Origin: Heliocidaris tuberculata
Taxonomy: Eukaryota; Echinodermata; Echinoidea; Camarodonta; Echinometridae
NCBI GenBank assembly: GCA_025618425.1
Contig: CM046839.1
Location: 3,819,008-3,883,007 of the forward strand
DNA: 64,000 nucleotides
Direction of reading: 5' to 3'
Shown: positions 1-12,059 of the stretch, in pieces
Numbering within the stretch: the first letter of the stretch is position 1
Layout: each line of letters begins with the position of its first letter
Made by a program: the position numbers and the translations under genes
Notes under the pieces: generated by a model
Databases searched by the model: none
Told to the model about the DNA's origin: nothing
The model's input: the letters and a program-made list of their open reading frames with translations, nothing else

Positions 1-1017
1 GATATTTGGATGATCATGACAAGAACTGATCCAAGCTGCTTGTGGGAATCTGCCCATCATGCAAGATAGAAAAATGTCATGTGTCTGGAATATTGTGGTC
101 CCATGATATTTCTAATACTAGGACTTTTTCAGGGGGATGTCATGTGTACATAGAGTTGTAAACATTAATTTTTTATTTCCTGTTTTTCATATGGCTGTTC
201 AATGTCCACGGGGTGTGGTTAAAAACAGAAAACATTCAAAAAATGTAAAGATGAAAAGAATTTTGTAGCTCTGTACATATGAATTGTAAAAGTACAAATG
301 CAGCATGTTCTTTCTAAATGTATATTGATGCTGTTCATGTTTTTCAAAATACAATGAATTGATATGTCATAAAAGAATTTCATGCCATTGTTTAAGTAGA
401 AATGGCAATAAAATTGTATTATGATTCACATGCATTCTGTTATATAGAATGGGGCATATTCAGCAAGTGTTTACAGCAAAGAATTTATAATTCTTGGTAT
501 TGCGCATGGCAAACCCCCCCCCCCCCCCCCATTGTTGACCTGAATCCAGTAACCTGGAGAAATATATATAATTGTGAAGTATAAATGTAATGCACTAGAT
601 ATGTGTAAATATATAATTATTTTTGGACCTGCCCAAGCAACAGACGCATGGTCGGGCAATGGCTGCTGCATTGCCATTTGCAATACCAAGAATCTATTTG
701 GTTACGCACTTAAAATGTTTGCTTTTGTATATCCTGTGCATGTACAATGCATGCTTGTAACATTAATTTTCTTGCCTGTATCACCTACATAAAAACAGTG
801 ACCAAAGTGGCCATATTATTATACACACCTTGATATTAAGCTATATATATGTATGTATCTTTAGTCCATTGAAATTAGACTGTAGATGTGCAATAGTTGG
901 GGCTATCATAAAATTGCGCTGAAAACTTTACTTGGGTGCATGCGGTATTCATGGTTTTACAAGGTTTCCATTTTTATGCCCCAGTCCATGGTGGTGCTGG
1001 AGGCATTATGTTTTTGG
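1..1017. other. No gene recognised; AT-rich unique-looking DNA
   Basis: No frame here resembles a known protein. A run of C lies near 513-530, and short open frames around it are compositional. An AATAAA at about 407 could be a polyadenylation signal for a gene ending to the left, but nothing in the window supports an upstream exon. It could equally be intergenic. Confidence 0.5.
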
Positions 1018-1845
1018 GTTGTCCGCCCATCTGTCCGTGAGTCCGTCCGGCTTTCTCGTTCTTGCAATAACTCAAGAACCACGTGAGGTATGAACTTCAA
1101 ACTTGGTACTAGTATGTATCGCGATAGGAAGACGACCTGAGTAGATTTAGGGGTACATAGGTCAGAGATCATAGAGGTCAATTCTGAAATTGCAGGTTTT
1201 AGCCTTAATGCGATATCTCAAGAACCATTTGAGGTATGAATTTCAAATTTGGTACTAGTATGTATCACCAAGGAAAGACGATCTGATTAGCTTTTTGCAA
1301 ATGTAAGTCAAAGGTCAAAGAAGTCAGTTTTTGAAATTGCAGGTTTTTGCCTTGTTAACACTATATCTCAAGAACCATCTGATCTATTAACTTCAAACTT
1401 GGTACACATACTAGTATGTATTACCATAGGAAGATGATCTGATTGGATTTTGGCAAATGTAGGTCAGAGGTCAAAGGTCATGGATTTCAGGTTTTTACCT
1501 TGTTTGCACTCTCTTGAACAATTTCAGCCATTAACTTCAAACTTGGAACGAGTATGCATTGCAATAGTGAGACGAACTGATTAGATTTTTGTTACATAGG
1601 TTAAAGGTGACAGGTCATGGAGGTCATTATATGTGAAATTAATGTTTTTTTTTAGCTTTGTTATCACCATATCTCGACTATTTTGTATTCGTGACTAGGA
1701 GGAAATAAAGTGATCAGACTTTTGGGTTATAAGATGTAAGGTCAAATGTCGAAGAGGTCAACTATCATGTCATTCTAGGCTATTTATTCTGGTTATCACA
1801 ATATTTCTAGAACAGTTTGAGCCATCAACTGAATTTAGGCAGAGG
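1018..1845 (+). repeat. Tandem array, ~150 bp unit, about five diverged copies
   Basis: The phrase 'ATATCTCAAGAACCAT...' followed by 'ACTTCAAACTTGGTAC', 'AGTATGTAT' and 'GGTCAAAGGTCA' recurs with starts near 1064, 1208, 1358, 1508 and 1664. The copies decay toward the right. The left edge reads as repeated GTCCGTCC-type sequence, which translates to a meaningless Pro/Ser/Arg-rich peptide. Similar arrays are common in marine invertebrate genomes (general knowledge). A partial related copy lies at about 14290-14410. Confidence 0.8.
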
Positions 1846-3780
1846 CATATAGGAGATGCAGTCGCATTCATCTTGTTTAATCTCTATTTAATAATTTGTA
1901 ATAGTCTATGTATGGACGTTAATGTAGATATGTAAACATCCTTTAACAGATGCTAGAAATTCAATACTGCTCTCTGTAGATCATACCTGGTGTTTTCATG
2001 TAAAAATAAGTTGCTTGATTGAATGCATGCTGGGTTTATCGTTTGGATACATTCATTTTTTGGTGTCTTTTCTGGTATTCTACTACTCTTTTGTACTATT
2101 TTTTTATGTGCTATATAACAGCAAACAACTGTATACTACATTTATGATAGCTTTTGAATGAAATCTGAAATGCATGTTATGTTAGGCTTGTTAGCCTTTC
2201 CACAGTGCGTGATGTAGGTATGTAAATGTAGACATACATGTACTCTCTTCTTTTCTTGATCTGTGTTGTTTTATATTCAGGCTAATCTATCACGATGAAT
2301 GTAGCCGTAACGTCATCCTACAATGTTACGGTGTGGGTCTGAAAGGGGAAAGTGGAATATGAGGGTGACATTATCATGTTAGAAAGGGGCAATAGTTGTA
2401 TTTTAGGGGGGGGGGGGGGTGGAAGGAGAAAGGGGGGGGGGGGAGAGGAGAAAATTACATTGTATAATTGCTCTAATCAATAGGGGGGGGGGGGTGAGGA
2501 GTATTCTACATGTTTCTACAGCATCAACTGAATGCCAGCTCTAAGTATTTGTTATGAATATTACATGTACCTATTCCATAAAATGTCTCATAAAATGACC
2601 ATATAATTCAGTAAGTATTACTTTCTGATACTAAAGAATGCTATGATTGAATGGGACTGTCTGTCAAACTGGCATGAGATCAGGTTGGCCATTCGTTTGT
2701 TTTATGTTTTTGTACTTGACACAAATGCATTAATCTCTAAGAAGATATTTACCATTTAGTCCAGGAAAGGATTTTAGTCTATCACATAATGTGCTGACAT
2801 TTTTTTCAAATGAGCTTGTATATATTCAAAAATAGTAAGCCTTCATAATAGTTGTGTACATTCTAGATATAATGGTATGTAATTTTATATGGTTGTTAAT
2901 CACATTTTATTTGCATGTTTGAAATAGTTGACCTACATGTATATGTATATGCATTATTTTACCTTTCAAAAGGGTCTTTCTCACATAAGGCTGAATGTAT
3001 TTAAATGGGTGATACACCCATATTGTATGTATTAGTAAGGTTTTGTATCAAAATACAGTAAACTTTACATAAGTTGAATCTGTTGGGATCACATAAAATA
3101 GTTTGACTTGTGTAAAATTCCACTTAGGAAATGTAAATAACACACGTTTTGTTGCAGTTCGGTCAACAAAATTGATTCGACTTAGGGGAAATTTGACTCA
3201 TGCGACTTTGAGTTATGCAAGGTTAACTGTATGTCCTTTGGTTGTATTTATATGATGATTTTTGTGATGATAAACTTTCTCTATCATCTCATCCAGGTTT
3301 CTTCTTATGTTTCATGATATCATGATAGCTTACAAAACATGCTATATTCAGGAATTACAAAGAAAAAGAAACTGCTTTGAATTTTAAAATAGAAACAAGC
3401 AGTTCTATAAATACATATGTTTTAATGTCTGAAATTTTACCAAGTAGTTGAAGTACCGAGTACATGTAAGAAAAGAGAGAACCCTTTTTTTTTGTTTTGT
3501 TTTTTCCTTGTAAAAATTTATTAATTAATATGGGATTCAGATAGATTTCTGGATGATTTAAAATCCTTATAATCCTTTGGGTATTAAAGCCTGAGATGAA
3601 TCATTAGAAATGTGTGGTTAATTTAATTTAGATGGCCTCCCAACTGGTCAACTTGTAATAGTGTTTTGACATGGAGGTTATTTGCTATGTTAGACTCTTT
3701 ACATGTAGTTGTATGAGGGCAGGGGGGGGGGGGGGGGAGGTGATGCATTTCTTGTGTACATTTGAATTATATATTAGCCC
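1846..3780. other. No gene recognised; contains poly-G tracts
   Basis: No coding similarity is seen on either strand. Notable content is a cluster of G-runs (about 2406-2494) and another at 3722-3739, with scattered AT-rich sequence between. The G-runs could form quadruplexes on the plus strand, but nothing ties them to a promoter. Confidence 0.5.
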
Positions 3781-4105
3781 TGGGGGTGTTTCATAAAGCT
3801 GTTCGTACAGTTACACGTGACTTTACAAATGACCTAAATATGACAAGCCAAATGGGATGCTCAATCATTTTTAACTGCATCAACTAAAGTTGAACTGTGC
3901 AGATGTAGATTAACATTCTTATTATAACAAAGATTTTTAACTGAAAGTATATTTTTTGCCCTAATTTAATTGACGTTATTGGAAATACAGTCACACTTTG
4001 TAAAAACATCAGTAAAAACTTTGGGTATCCTATCTGGCAATTCATATTCAAGTCGTTCATAAAGTCATGCCTAACTTTACGAACAGCTTTATGAAACACC
4101 CCCCA
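3781..4105. mobile_element. MITE with ~30 bp terminal inverted repeats
   Basis: The left end begins TGGGGGTGTTTCATAAAGCT and the right end, read on the other strand, begins almost identically (one extra G). The match continues through 'GTTCGTA.AGTTA'. The interior is AT-rich without a transposase. No target-site duplication is evident. This end sequence resembles a MITE family I associate with marine invertebrates; the superfamily is not assigned. Confidence 0.8.
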
Positions 4106-5896
4106 GGTTATATTTGTTTAATGCAATCATGTACGTGTAGATTAATAGTTATTAATCATTTAAATGTTCTGTCAGTTGCTACATGTGTGTAATTTGTTTT
4201 CTGTAATATAGAATTCATTGATGATGAGAAATATTTTGGTTGTAATTAAGAATCTACAGAATATTAGAAGAATACTTGCGAGGATTGCCATTTTCTGAAT
4301 TAGAAACTTGTGTTATTTTTCAGCTAGATTGAGTGATATTTTTCTTTTTTCCTGGGGGGGGGGGGGATGTGGGGAAACATGGTAGACAATACCAGGCATT
4401 GACCCAATGCAACATGTTGACATGCTATACACATGTCATCCTATCTATGACAACCAGCAATAATACCTTGATAGTTCTAATGTCATGCGTGATCAATGTC
4501 TTGGTTGTTATCCGTGTCGAAAGTGTGGCAGGGCAATATTATGATGGTCTAGTGGCTGTATGTTTACGCACTCAACGTAATAAACCAGTTTGTCATTAGT
4601 ACATGGTACGAATGACCCTGAAATGACCCCATTTGGTATGCGCACATGGTGCACACACTATCAATGCTACTCTGTACAAATGACCTTTATCTGCACATGT
4701 GCAAATTGTAATTACGAACTTGCTTATTGGTAGTCATCATCTGTTGGGAGCCAGAAGGGCATTAAAACTATTAAATATGAGTTAATGCCCTTCTAGCTCC
4801 TGGCAGACATTATTGACATGTGGGTAGGAGTTGCGGATCTATGGAAATCCAGTGATCATGTTCATTTCTAATGGCTCTCTTAGCCTAATGAGAAGTATCT
4901 GTTTGCTTGGTGTCGCTTTGTTTGTTTTATTAATTTTAATTTTAGTACATGATGCTCATGCATGGAGCTGTAATGGTAGATAATTTATGGTTGTTGGTTC
5001 ACTTGTGTTGTGGTCTTCAGTGTTGTCATATTGATAGTAGCTATAGCATTCAGTGAGTACATGTGGGCTTTTCTAATATGCCAATAATCTGGACCACATT
5101 GTATAATTTTTCATGGAGTATACTGCTGGCTGGTCCACTTGGCTGCTCTATCAATAGTTGTTTGATTAACAGCCTGGCTTTTAAGCCAAATAAATGTTTA
5201 TTTCAAACCCTCAAAGTGAACATGATTATCTTCTCTCAGGAAAGACCACTCATTTCGAGGTTGTAGTGTTTTTTTTTCTTTTCACATGGGAACTAGATTT
5301 TAAGTTTATGAGAGACTGATAGGATAGATTTTACCATAGACATATTTGAAAAACTTATTGTCATTTGTATTTGGATGAAGTGATCAAAAAACAATATTAG
5401 GAGTCGCCTTTGAGCCAGGCTATTAATGAAGCATGTTAGTGTAAATAGATATTTTCATGTGAATACATTTATCCTGAGCATAGTATTTGTGATGTTTTCT
5501 CGTATCTGAGTGATTTGTGAATTGGTATTTGTGAATTTTGACATTTGTGCAATAAAAATATTGTCAAAATAACCAGCATACAAATAGTGTCCATTTTACA
5601 ATTATTTATGTGTTTACTATGTACATGTATAGTTCATATATGGCTACTGTATGAAATTTTGGTCATTACAGGAAGTGTTGACAATATGAAGGCTAAGCAA
5701 AATGCCCAAACCAAACCAAACATCAACAAACACAATAAAACAAACCAAACCAAAACAAAACAAGACAAAACGGCTCAGCTGTCAGGGCCAGCTTAGTTCC
5801 TAGACCATTATCGACTTTGGCTTATCATAAGCTACGATGCATAATGCTAGAACTTTTCTTTTTCATTAAAAAAAAAAGTGGTTTCAAAGAAAGACC
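4106..5896. other. No gene recognised; AT-rich DNA
   Basis: Open frames here (for example about 4333-4599 and 5063-5266) show no family resemblance. A G-run lies at 4354-4366 and an A/C-rich AAACC-type stretch at 5697-5770. A strong hairpin at 4740-4807 is listed separately. Confidence 0.45.
4740..4807. repeat. Perfectly folding ~68 nt hairpin (miRNA-like or tiny palindrome)
   Basis: By hand pairing, the arms 4740-4765 and 4782-4807 form 26 pairs: one A/C mismatch, three G:T wobbles and a 16 nt loop. The core is AGAAGGGCATTAA against TTAATGCCCTTCT. Length, loop size and near-perfect stem fit a microRNA precursor, but a miniature foldback transposon would look the same. No transcript evidence is available. 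Confidence 0.5.
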
Positions 5897-5974
5897 AGTG
5901 TAATCACTGGCGTACCCATGAGTTGTTGAACGGGGGGAGGGGGGGTGACACAAAATCAGAGTCACACCATATAG

Positions 5975-5975
<1 letters not shown>

Positions 5976-6019
<44 letters not shown>

Positions 6020-6020
6020 C
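5976..6020. repeat. (AC)n microsatellite
   Basis: Nearly pure AC dinucleotides run over about 35 bases, then degrade into ACACACCCC-type sequence. It lies inside the outer hAT-like element and accounts for the Thr/His and Val/Cys-rich open frames in this area. Confidence 0.95.
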
Positions 6021-6084
6021 CCCAACACACACCCCCAAAACACACACCCCACTAACACACGGGGGGGGGGGGGGTAGTAATAGT

Positions 6085-6375
6085 CAGGGGCAGATCCAGG
6101 ATTTTGTATAAAAGGGGCACACAAATGCAGGTTTGTCAACTTTTGGAAAAGGGAGACCGGTATTTTTTTGGTCTCGCCAGCTCTCGAAAAGTCGCTCAGT
6201 GGGGGGGGGGGGGGGGGGGGGGGAGGTCCAGTTCCTGTCAAAAAAAAAAAAAAAAAAAAAGGTTTTCGTTCTAAAAGGGGGCCACTTTTGAAAAAATGGG
6301 GGCTGCAAATGCATACTTTTCTTTCAAAGGGGGGGGGGGGCACGGGCCAGATGCGCCCCCCTAAATCCGCCACTG
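6085..6375. mobile_element. Second hAT-like MITE nested in the first
   Basis: The left end reads CAGGGGCAGATCCAGGATTT. The right end, read inverted, is CAGTGGCGGATTTAGGGGGG. The flanks GTAGTAATAGT and GTAGCAGTAGT are similar enough to be a decayed target duplication. The interior holds a G-run at about 6201-6223 and an A-run at 6240-6260. There is no transposase. Its position inside 5905-6658 makes it the younger insertion. Confidence 0.65.
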
Positions 6376-6666
6376 GTAGCAGTAGTAGCATTTATTTCCG
6401 TTTAGAAAGCAAAATGACAATAATTTACGTTGGATTGCCCACATTCAGCTTAACTGACATAGGAAAGCTGGTCTTCTGTGGGGTCCAGAACAATTACATA
6501 AATGAAAACAAAACATAAACAAAAATCTGAACAAAACAAACTTTCAATAGAAAACATTACATGCAACAAGTAATCATAACAAGATAAACAAGAAAGATTA
6601 TTAACAAAAAAAAAGGGGGGGGGGGAATGGTCCCCTTGGCCCCCTGGCTACACCTATGAGTGTAAT

Positions 6667-6701
6667 AATAGTTGATGCTCATTAATGTAACAAGAGATAA
6701 T

Positions 6702-6755
<54 letters not shown>

Positions 6756-8024
6756 GGATCGAGAAATCATTTTGAACACTCCTATTTTATTTATTTATTA
6801 TATATTTTTTTGGCTGTCAAATCCTGATCTTTATCCCGTAGGGCTCTCCTCACAGTAATACATATTTCTTTTGGGTAATCCCCATTCCCCAGGCATTGAT
6901 TGCTATTGTTGATGTTGCTTTTTTATTTTGTGTACCATCATTGTTTCTATATGTATAAATAGGGAATATCAAAGTACATGTATAACGCAAATAGATAATG
7001 ACTCGTTTGTGAAGATCAAATGAAGCACATCCTGGTCATGATACCTTCAGTCTATCATTGGGAAATCACAGTCGTGTAACTTTAGAAAACGGAATTCTAC
7101 CAATTAAAACTCAACATTCCAAGAACACCGTATGTTGGGTAATAGTATAGTCCAAGGGGAATTAAAATAAGCAGAAAACTTGACACTTAGTATCTTTAGA
7201 GGGATGGATTTGATACGATTCCAAACAATTATCATGGATAATCTAAAGCGTTTAAACATGTTAAAAGGGACTCAAGTAAACTTTTCATTTATTGAAAAAA
7301 AAATGAAATACGGGCCAAAAACAACTTGATATCATGTAAAGGAAGAGGAAGAAAATGTCAATAATGATACAGACCCTGGATTGGGATTTATGAACATACA
7401 GTCACTAAATGATAAACTAAATTGATAAACGATGGTCATGATGGTGGACTTACTGGACTGGAGGTGGTGGAGGTGGTGGTGTTGATGTTGTTGGTGGTAG
7501 TGGTGCATGGTGGTAGTGGAGGTAGTGGTGTTGATATTGTTGTTTGTGGTGGGTGGTGGTGGTGGGGGGGGGGGTGGTAGCTGCGGAATGTACCGGGGCC
7601 TAAACGGTGGAGAGTGGAGAGAAAATAGCGTTTTAAAAATGCTTTCGATTACATTAGGATATAAATTATTGACGGCAGTTTTCTTTGATTTTACTTGCAA
7701 AGTTTTCTTTAAACTGTTCATTCTCTTTAGGGATGATTCAGTCTTGCTTGAGAGTTTTGGATCCATCTCGCAATGATAACTAATTTCAGGACAACTACCA
7801 ACGGGATAACTGCCCCTATAGGATAAAAAATACCCCGGACAACCATCCTCTTGTCTAGTTACACCCTAGGCACTTGTTTGAGGGTTTTCTCTAAAGGGCA
7901 TTTTCTCTACTAAAGGTGTAGGCCTAGTCGTCTCTGTGATAGTCCGGGGATGGTCGTCATTATTAAAACGATCGCGTTAACTTGCTTTCAGGCCATAAAG
8001 CTTAAACGGTTTCGAATCGGTTTA
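6667..8024. other. No gene recognised; GA and GGT simple repeats
   Basis: A (GA)n microsatellite occupies 6702-6756, and a (TGG)n/(GGT)n-like tract covers about 7463-7580 and ends in a G-run. Open frames across the latter are His/Thr or Val-rich and compositional. A short string of 'GGATAACTGCCCC.TAGGAT' words near 7800-7860 matches the self-similar repeat at 30.1-30.3 kb. Confidence 0.55.
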
Positions 8025-8029
8025 AACAG

Positions 8030-8358
8030 TGGTTATGTCATCACTAAAGAGTTCATGTACATTTTATGAAACATTATCAAATAAGCATAGGGGCAAGTCC
8101 ACGGTTACTCACGTTAAATTAAAAAAAAGTAACTTGGGTAACCGAACATTTACAGGGTTGGCAGAAAGTATGTTTCTTCTTCTGAAGTTTTGATACTGTA
8201 CTTAGGTAGTCTATTATGTTTGCATTGTTGTAACTAAAACTCATTTACCTAAAACCTGTAGGAAGAGAACAGGAGCTTACGATGTTACGATGTAACTGAA
8301 AACCTCTCAAAATGTAATGTGAGTAACCGTGGAATTGCCCATATTATGACATAACCAC
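8030..8358. mobile_element. Inverted-repeat element with two-tier stem
   Basis: The outer arms GTGGTTATGTCAT (about 8031-8043) and their inverse (8346-8358) are perfect. The inner arms start at 8091 with GGGCAAGTCCACGGTTACTC and return at 8340 as the near-exact inverse. The spacing between outer and inner arms is unequal, so there may be an inner MITE (8091-8340) inside an older palindrome. There is no coding content, and no target duplication was identified. Confidence 0.65.
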
Positions 8359-9707
8359 AATGACGTTCAGAAGCTTGATGCATAGAAATTACCATGCATC
8401 GTCCCCATAAAGATCAAATTTCCATACATCTCCAAAATATAATGGTACACGATATGTTGCAAACAGTAACCTAGTGTTTCTTAAATGCAAAGTGATTACT
8501 TGGAACCTTCCTTTATTCATTCTGCAAAAATAAATTGAATTCTTTGTCGCTAAAAAGAAAGAACTGAAATGTTTCCTTTTATCCAAAATTCAGTACAGAA
8601 CTTTTTCTTTCTTTTGATGCTTTGAACTGACATTGCTCAAGTAACAAATTTTACAAGTGATCTTGATTATTTACTATCTTATTGTTAAGTTGTTTATAAT
8701 TTCTTTGTTTATCGTGTTTTTATGAGCAAGGTCCCTTGTTATAATTTAAGTTTTGAAAGGGCATCCCCATGAAATATTTTTCAAGAAAAGCAAAAAGTAA
8801 AGACAAAAGAGACAAGTAAAATTTCATGTTGATGGACTTCTTCTTTTCATCGTGCACCTCTTATTTTCTAATTAAAAGCTCGGTTGCTGCTGGCAAGCAT
8901 GCTAATTACATTGGCGAATATGACCAATGAAAGTTATGTCTTTTTATTAAACTCACCGTTTTTTTTTTATTCAACGAGTTACTATAGTTGCATTTGTTCT
9001 TCCTCCATATTATAGATTGTACGTGATCTATTTTTCACAATTACAATATTATGCCATTGATTCAATATACATTTTGATGATAATAAACACGATAGAAATT
9101 CGGTCAACCTATGAATGACGCAAATTTATATTTTTTCCCCATGAATTTCGTATTTGATAAAAAATATGAAATTTTAATTTCTGCCTTACTGAATTCCACC
9201 TCGATACATCAAATAAGAGGTGACAATTGTTTAAAGAACCTTCAACCGCGCTGGTAAAAAATTAAAATCGCGATGAGCGATGAGCATTGCATGGTATGAA
9301 GGCTATTAAATTTTCTCTCTCTACCACACAACTTTTTTCTTATCATTAGTGCTTTGCTATACTGTCGGACGTTTGTCCATGGAATTATGATGAAACATAC
9401 CAGTATATTCTCAAAGAGCAATGTCAAAGTACTTGTTTTGACCCAAATACGCCTTTTTTGTTGTTCTTGTTGTTGTTGTTGACGAAATAAAGATTAGCTG
9501 AGAAATGTTATCAGTATAAAAGGTTGAGGTATTGCACTTTCTTTCTTATCTACCCCTCTCTCCCTATCTTTCTCACTTTCTCCCTTCTCTCTCCCTTTCT
9601 CTTCCTCCCTCTTTCTCTCCCCCTCTCCCTCCCACTCCCTCCCCTCTCTCTCTTTTCGCTTTCATCATAGAGTTCATTTGTTCTCTATAATGTTTCTGTA
9701 TTTTATT
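8359..9707. other. No gene recognised; pyrimidine-rich tract
   Basis: The sequence is AT-rich throughout, with a CT-rich stretch at about 9535-9660 (TCTCCCT-type). No protein similarity is visible in any frame. Confidence 0.45.
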
Positions 9708-9894
9708 AACACGATAAAAACTATTTTCGAAAAATCAACTCAAGGCAATTTCAATAGTCCTGTCTATCACCTTTAGAAATGTGCGAACATTACAATGATG
9801 TATTACGTAATCCGAACCTGATTTCTATGGGCAGTACAAAAGGCCTTCGAAATTGCCCTTGAGTTTTTTTTTTGAAAGTAGTTTTTATCGTGTT
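9708..9894. mobile_element. Palindromic MITE, copy 1 of a two-copy family
   Basis: The arms begin AACACGATAAAAACTA and extend through ATCAACTCAAGGCAATTTC on the left, with an inverted match on the right. The interior 'AGAAATGTGCGAACATTACA..ATGTATTACGTAATCC' is shared with the element at 21731-22025, so the two belong to one family. No target duplication is clear. Confidence 0.7.
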
Positions 9895-10170
9895 TATTCC
9901 TTTTTTATGTACAGAGTGAGTCAGAAAAAATGTCCCATCATTTTGAAGTTGTCTTGTTTGAAGTATGAACATTTAATCATGGGTTTCATGATATGTCTTG
10001 GTAGAGTTATCCTCCCAGCATTTTTTGGTACCCTTTCATTTGGATCTTTGCATGCATGACTGAACAACAATCTTTAGAGGACTGCAAAATCTCACTTGCG
10101 CCAAGTGGCTGGGTGAAGAATGAAAGAAATTGTGAAAGAATTTATACCTTATGTGCACGCAAAAAGACAC

Positions 10171-10213
<43 letters not shown>

Positions 10214-10550
10214 CGAACGGAGCCCGTTTCATAGTCCCCTCGCGAACTTCGTTCGGCGGGGACAATAATACTAGAAGACTGAAGAGGTATCTAAAGCCCC
10301 CCCCCCTGAATTCCTTTCCTGTAAAAAGTATCCCTTTATCGTACTGTTTATTATAATTTATTTATTTTATTCATACATTTCTCTCTTTTAAAAAAAAATC
10401 TCATGAGCAACTGTGGGTAAATAGAAACATTGTTTGCGTGATGCTTTGTCGCTTGAATTATGTTTCTGATTGAACATACTAAGGAATTTCTGTAACTTCA
10501 AAAGTAACTGTGTGAAGTCAAACACAAAAGGACGTGCACGCGGACACGTG

Positions 10551-10588
<38 letters not shown>

Positions 10589-10774
10589 AGACAAACCACG
10601 CATCTGACAAGATACTAAGGCAGTGTTTGAAGAGGGGCACATACAGTAACAGTTACAAACTACATGTATTTTGTTTACAAATGCATTGATGGGGTGGTTT
10701 TGAGCACCCCCCCCCCAACAAATTTTGTTGTGAATGCTGTACTAACATCATTTTTGGCCATGCCCTTCAATGAC
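9895..10774. other. No gene recognised; two (AC)n microsatellites
   Basis: AC repeats lie at about 10166-10214 and 10552-10588. Open frames through them (Thr/His-rich and Val/Cys-rich) are artefacts. No other structure is recognised. Confidence 0.5.
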
Positions 10775-11090
10775 TTTCTTCCTAAGTTGTACAATTCGTG
10801 GGATGAAAAATTAATGAGCTAAAATCAGTCATACTGCTACAAAGTCACATGACCTTTTGCAACCACATGTCAGCTAGGAAGAAAAACTAAGATGTTTTTC
10901 TTTGTAAACATAAACACCTGAGACGTATAAAGTAAACAAACATACAAAAAAAGTAACTTTCTTCCTTAAGTTGTACATTTATTCTTGTATTCCAAATAAG
11001 CTAAAATCAGTCATACTGCTACATCACATGACCTTTTGTAACAACATATCAGCCAGGAAGAAAAACTCCCTTTTTCCCCCCTTTGTGAAC
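10775..11090. repeat. Two-copy tandem duplication, ~185 bp spacing
   Basis: 'ACTTTCTTCCTAAGTTGTAC' near 10777 is repeated near 10964 as 'ACTTTCTTCCTTAAGTTGTAC'. Both are followed by 'GCTAAAATCAGTCATACTGC', 'ACATGACCTTTTG', 'CAGCyAGGAAGAAAAACT' and 'TTTGTraACA'. The copies differ by small indels. Nothing is coding. Confidence 0.8.
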
Positions 11091-11540
11091 AAAAACTATT
11101 GGAAGTATTAACAAGCAACCCCCCCCCCCAAAAAAAAAAAAAAAAAAAAAAAAAAATAATTAAATAAAAATAAATAAATAAAAAAAAAAAAAAATAGAAT
11201 TTTAATTCGTCACTGAAGACGAATTAGGTGGTCTGTCCTGATTTTTATGACGGTGAATGACCTTTGCCGTGTTGATAACGATGTATCTGACCGGGGTAAG
11301 CACATCTCGTCCGATTTAACATGTTTTAACTACCACACTGCCATTTCACAGGCCATCTTTACTTTCAAATTTACCCTTGTAAATGTCAGCGCATAATCAT
11401 GACATGCTCCTTTATGTGTTTATATGCATGTGTGTGTGCCAAACGGTAAGGAATTTGCATGTTTAGAAGCTAAAATATGAATGAAATGTAAAGGAAGATG
11501 AAAAAAAAAATGAAAGAAACATTGCAAAAGAGAGAAAAAA
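11091..11540. other. Poly-C/poly-A tract and unassigned DNA
   Basis: A C-run followed by a long A-rich tract covers about 11118-11195. A short 'TAGGTGGTCTGTCCTG' word at about 11226 belongs to the recurrent GGTGGTCTG motif described in the findings. No gene is seen. Confidence 0.5.
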
Positions 11541-11625
11541 ATTCCGACCTGATCGGGAATCGAACCCGGATCATTTGATTGGTAGGCAGGGTCATATACT
11601 AGTAGTAGACCACAGCATATCCCCA
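11541..11625 (-). pseudogene. tRNA-Gly-like sequence (SINE head or tRNA pseudogene)
   Basis: On the minus strand a consensus B box, GGTTCGATTCC (11556-11566), lies downstream of an A-box-like TGGTCTACTACTAGTAT. The arms around it pair imperfectly, and a T-run follows that could end RNA polymerase III transcription. The D-arm and acceptor stem are poor, so a functional tRNA is unlikely. A related sequence next to a similar flank lies at 12519-12594. Confidence 0.55.
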
Positions 11626-11697
11626 TAAACTTAACACTCAAAGCTGAAAAACGGCCTTGGCATAGACGTCATTTTAACTTTCAACTAAGAATTTCAG

Positions 11698-11800
11698 AAT
11701 GATCCCGACATGTAATCAAAAACTAAAGGGACACTAACGATAGCCCATAGTCTCAACTATAACATACTAAAATTGGGGAGAAAATAGAGCAGAAGGATGA
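11698..11800 (+). repeat. Direct repeat, copy 1 (partner at 12660-12762)
   Basis: 'ATGATCCCGACATsTrATCA' followed by 'AGTCTCArCTATAACATACT' and 'AAAATT.GG' is shared with 12660-12762. In both places a tRNA-like sequence on the minus strand lies about 70-75 bases to the left, so the two loci are copies of one composite repeat. A shorter third echo, 'GTCTCAGCTACAACATATC', is at about 12935. Confidence 0.75.
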
Positions 11801-12059
11801 CTCTCATAGGATGATGGCATTGATAATGATTATATTCACGATTGTGATGATTTCAAACTTGTCCTAGTATCTTCAATTCCCATATTACCTATTTAAGTGG
11901 AATAGCGCCCTTCCAGATTCGATTTTCAACTTTTGAAAAGTGCTTGAAATTGCATAAAGCGTGTGGAAAATGAATTTGGGATGATTTGGAGCATTTCTAA
12001 ATTTTTGCGCCCGCACGGACGCGCGGACGTACGCGTACGCGTGCGTTTAACGAAATGTC

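Larger units (their letters stand above)
5905..6658. mobile_element. hAT-like non-autonomous element with perfect 8 bp target duplication
   Basis: The left end starts CACTGGCGTACCCA, preceded by AGTGTAAT (5897-5904). The right end finishes TGGCTACACCTATG, followed by the identical AGTGTAAT (6659-6666). The ends are imperfect inverted repeats of the 'CA..GGCGTAgCCA' type. An 8 bp duplication is the hAT signature. No transposase is encoded. The interior is low complexity (AC repeat, G-runs) and carries a second inserted element at 6085-6375. Confidence 0.75.

Noticed and set aside
402..600. AATAAA at about 407 as proof of a gene ending at the left edge
   Set aside because: A single AATAAA in AT-rich DNA is expected by chance and no upstream coding sequence is visible.
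1018..1845. Possible CRISPR-like or gene-cluster repeat
   Set aside because: The ~150 bp units are repeated throughout, without unique spacers, and the genome is clearly animal.
5975..6518. Proline/glycine and Val/Cys-rich open frames over 75-138 codons
   Set aside because: They are produced by G-runs, A-runs and the AC microsatellite inside two hAT-like elements.
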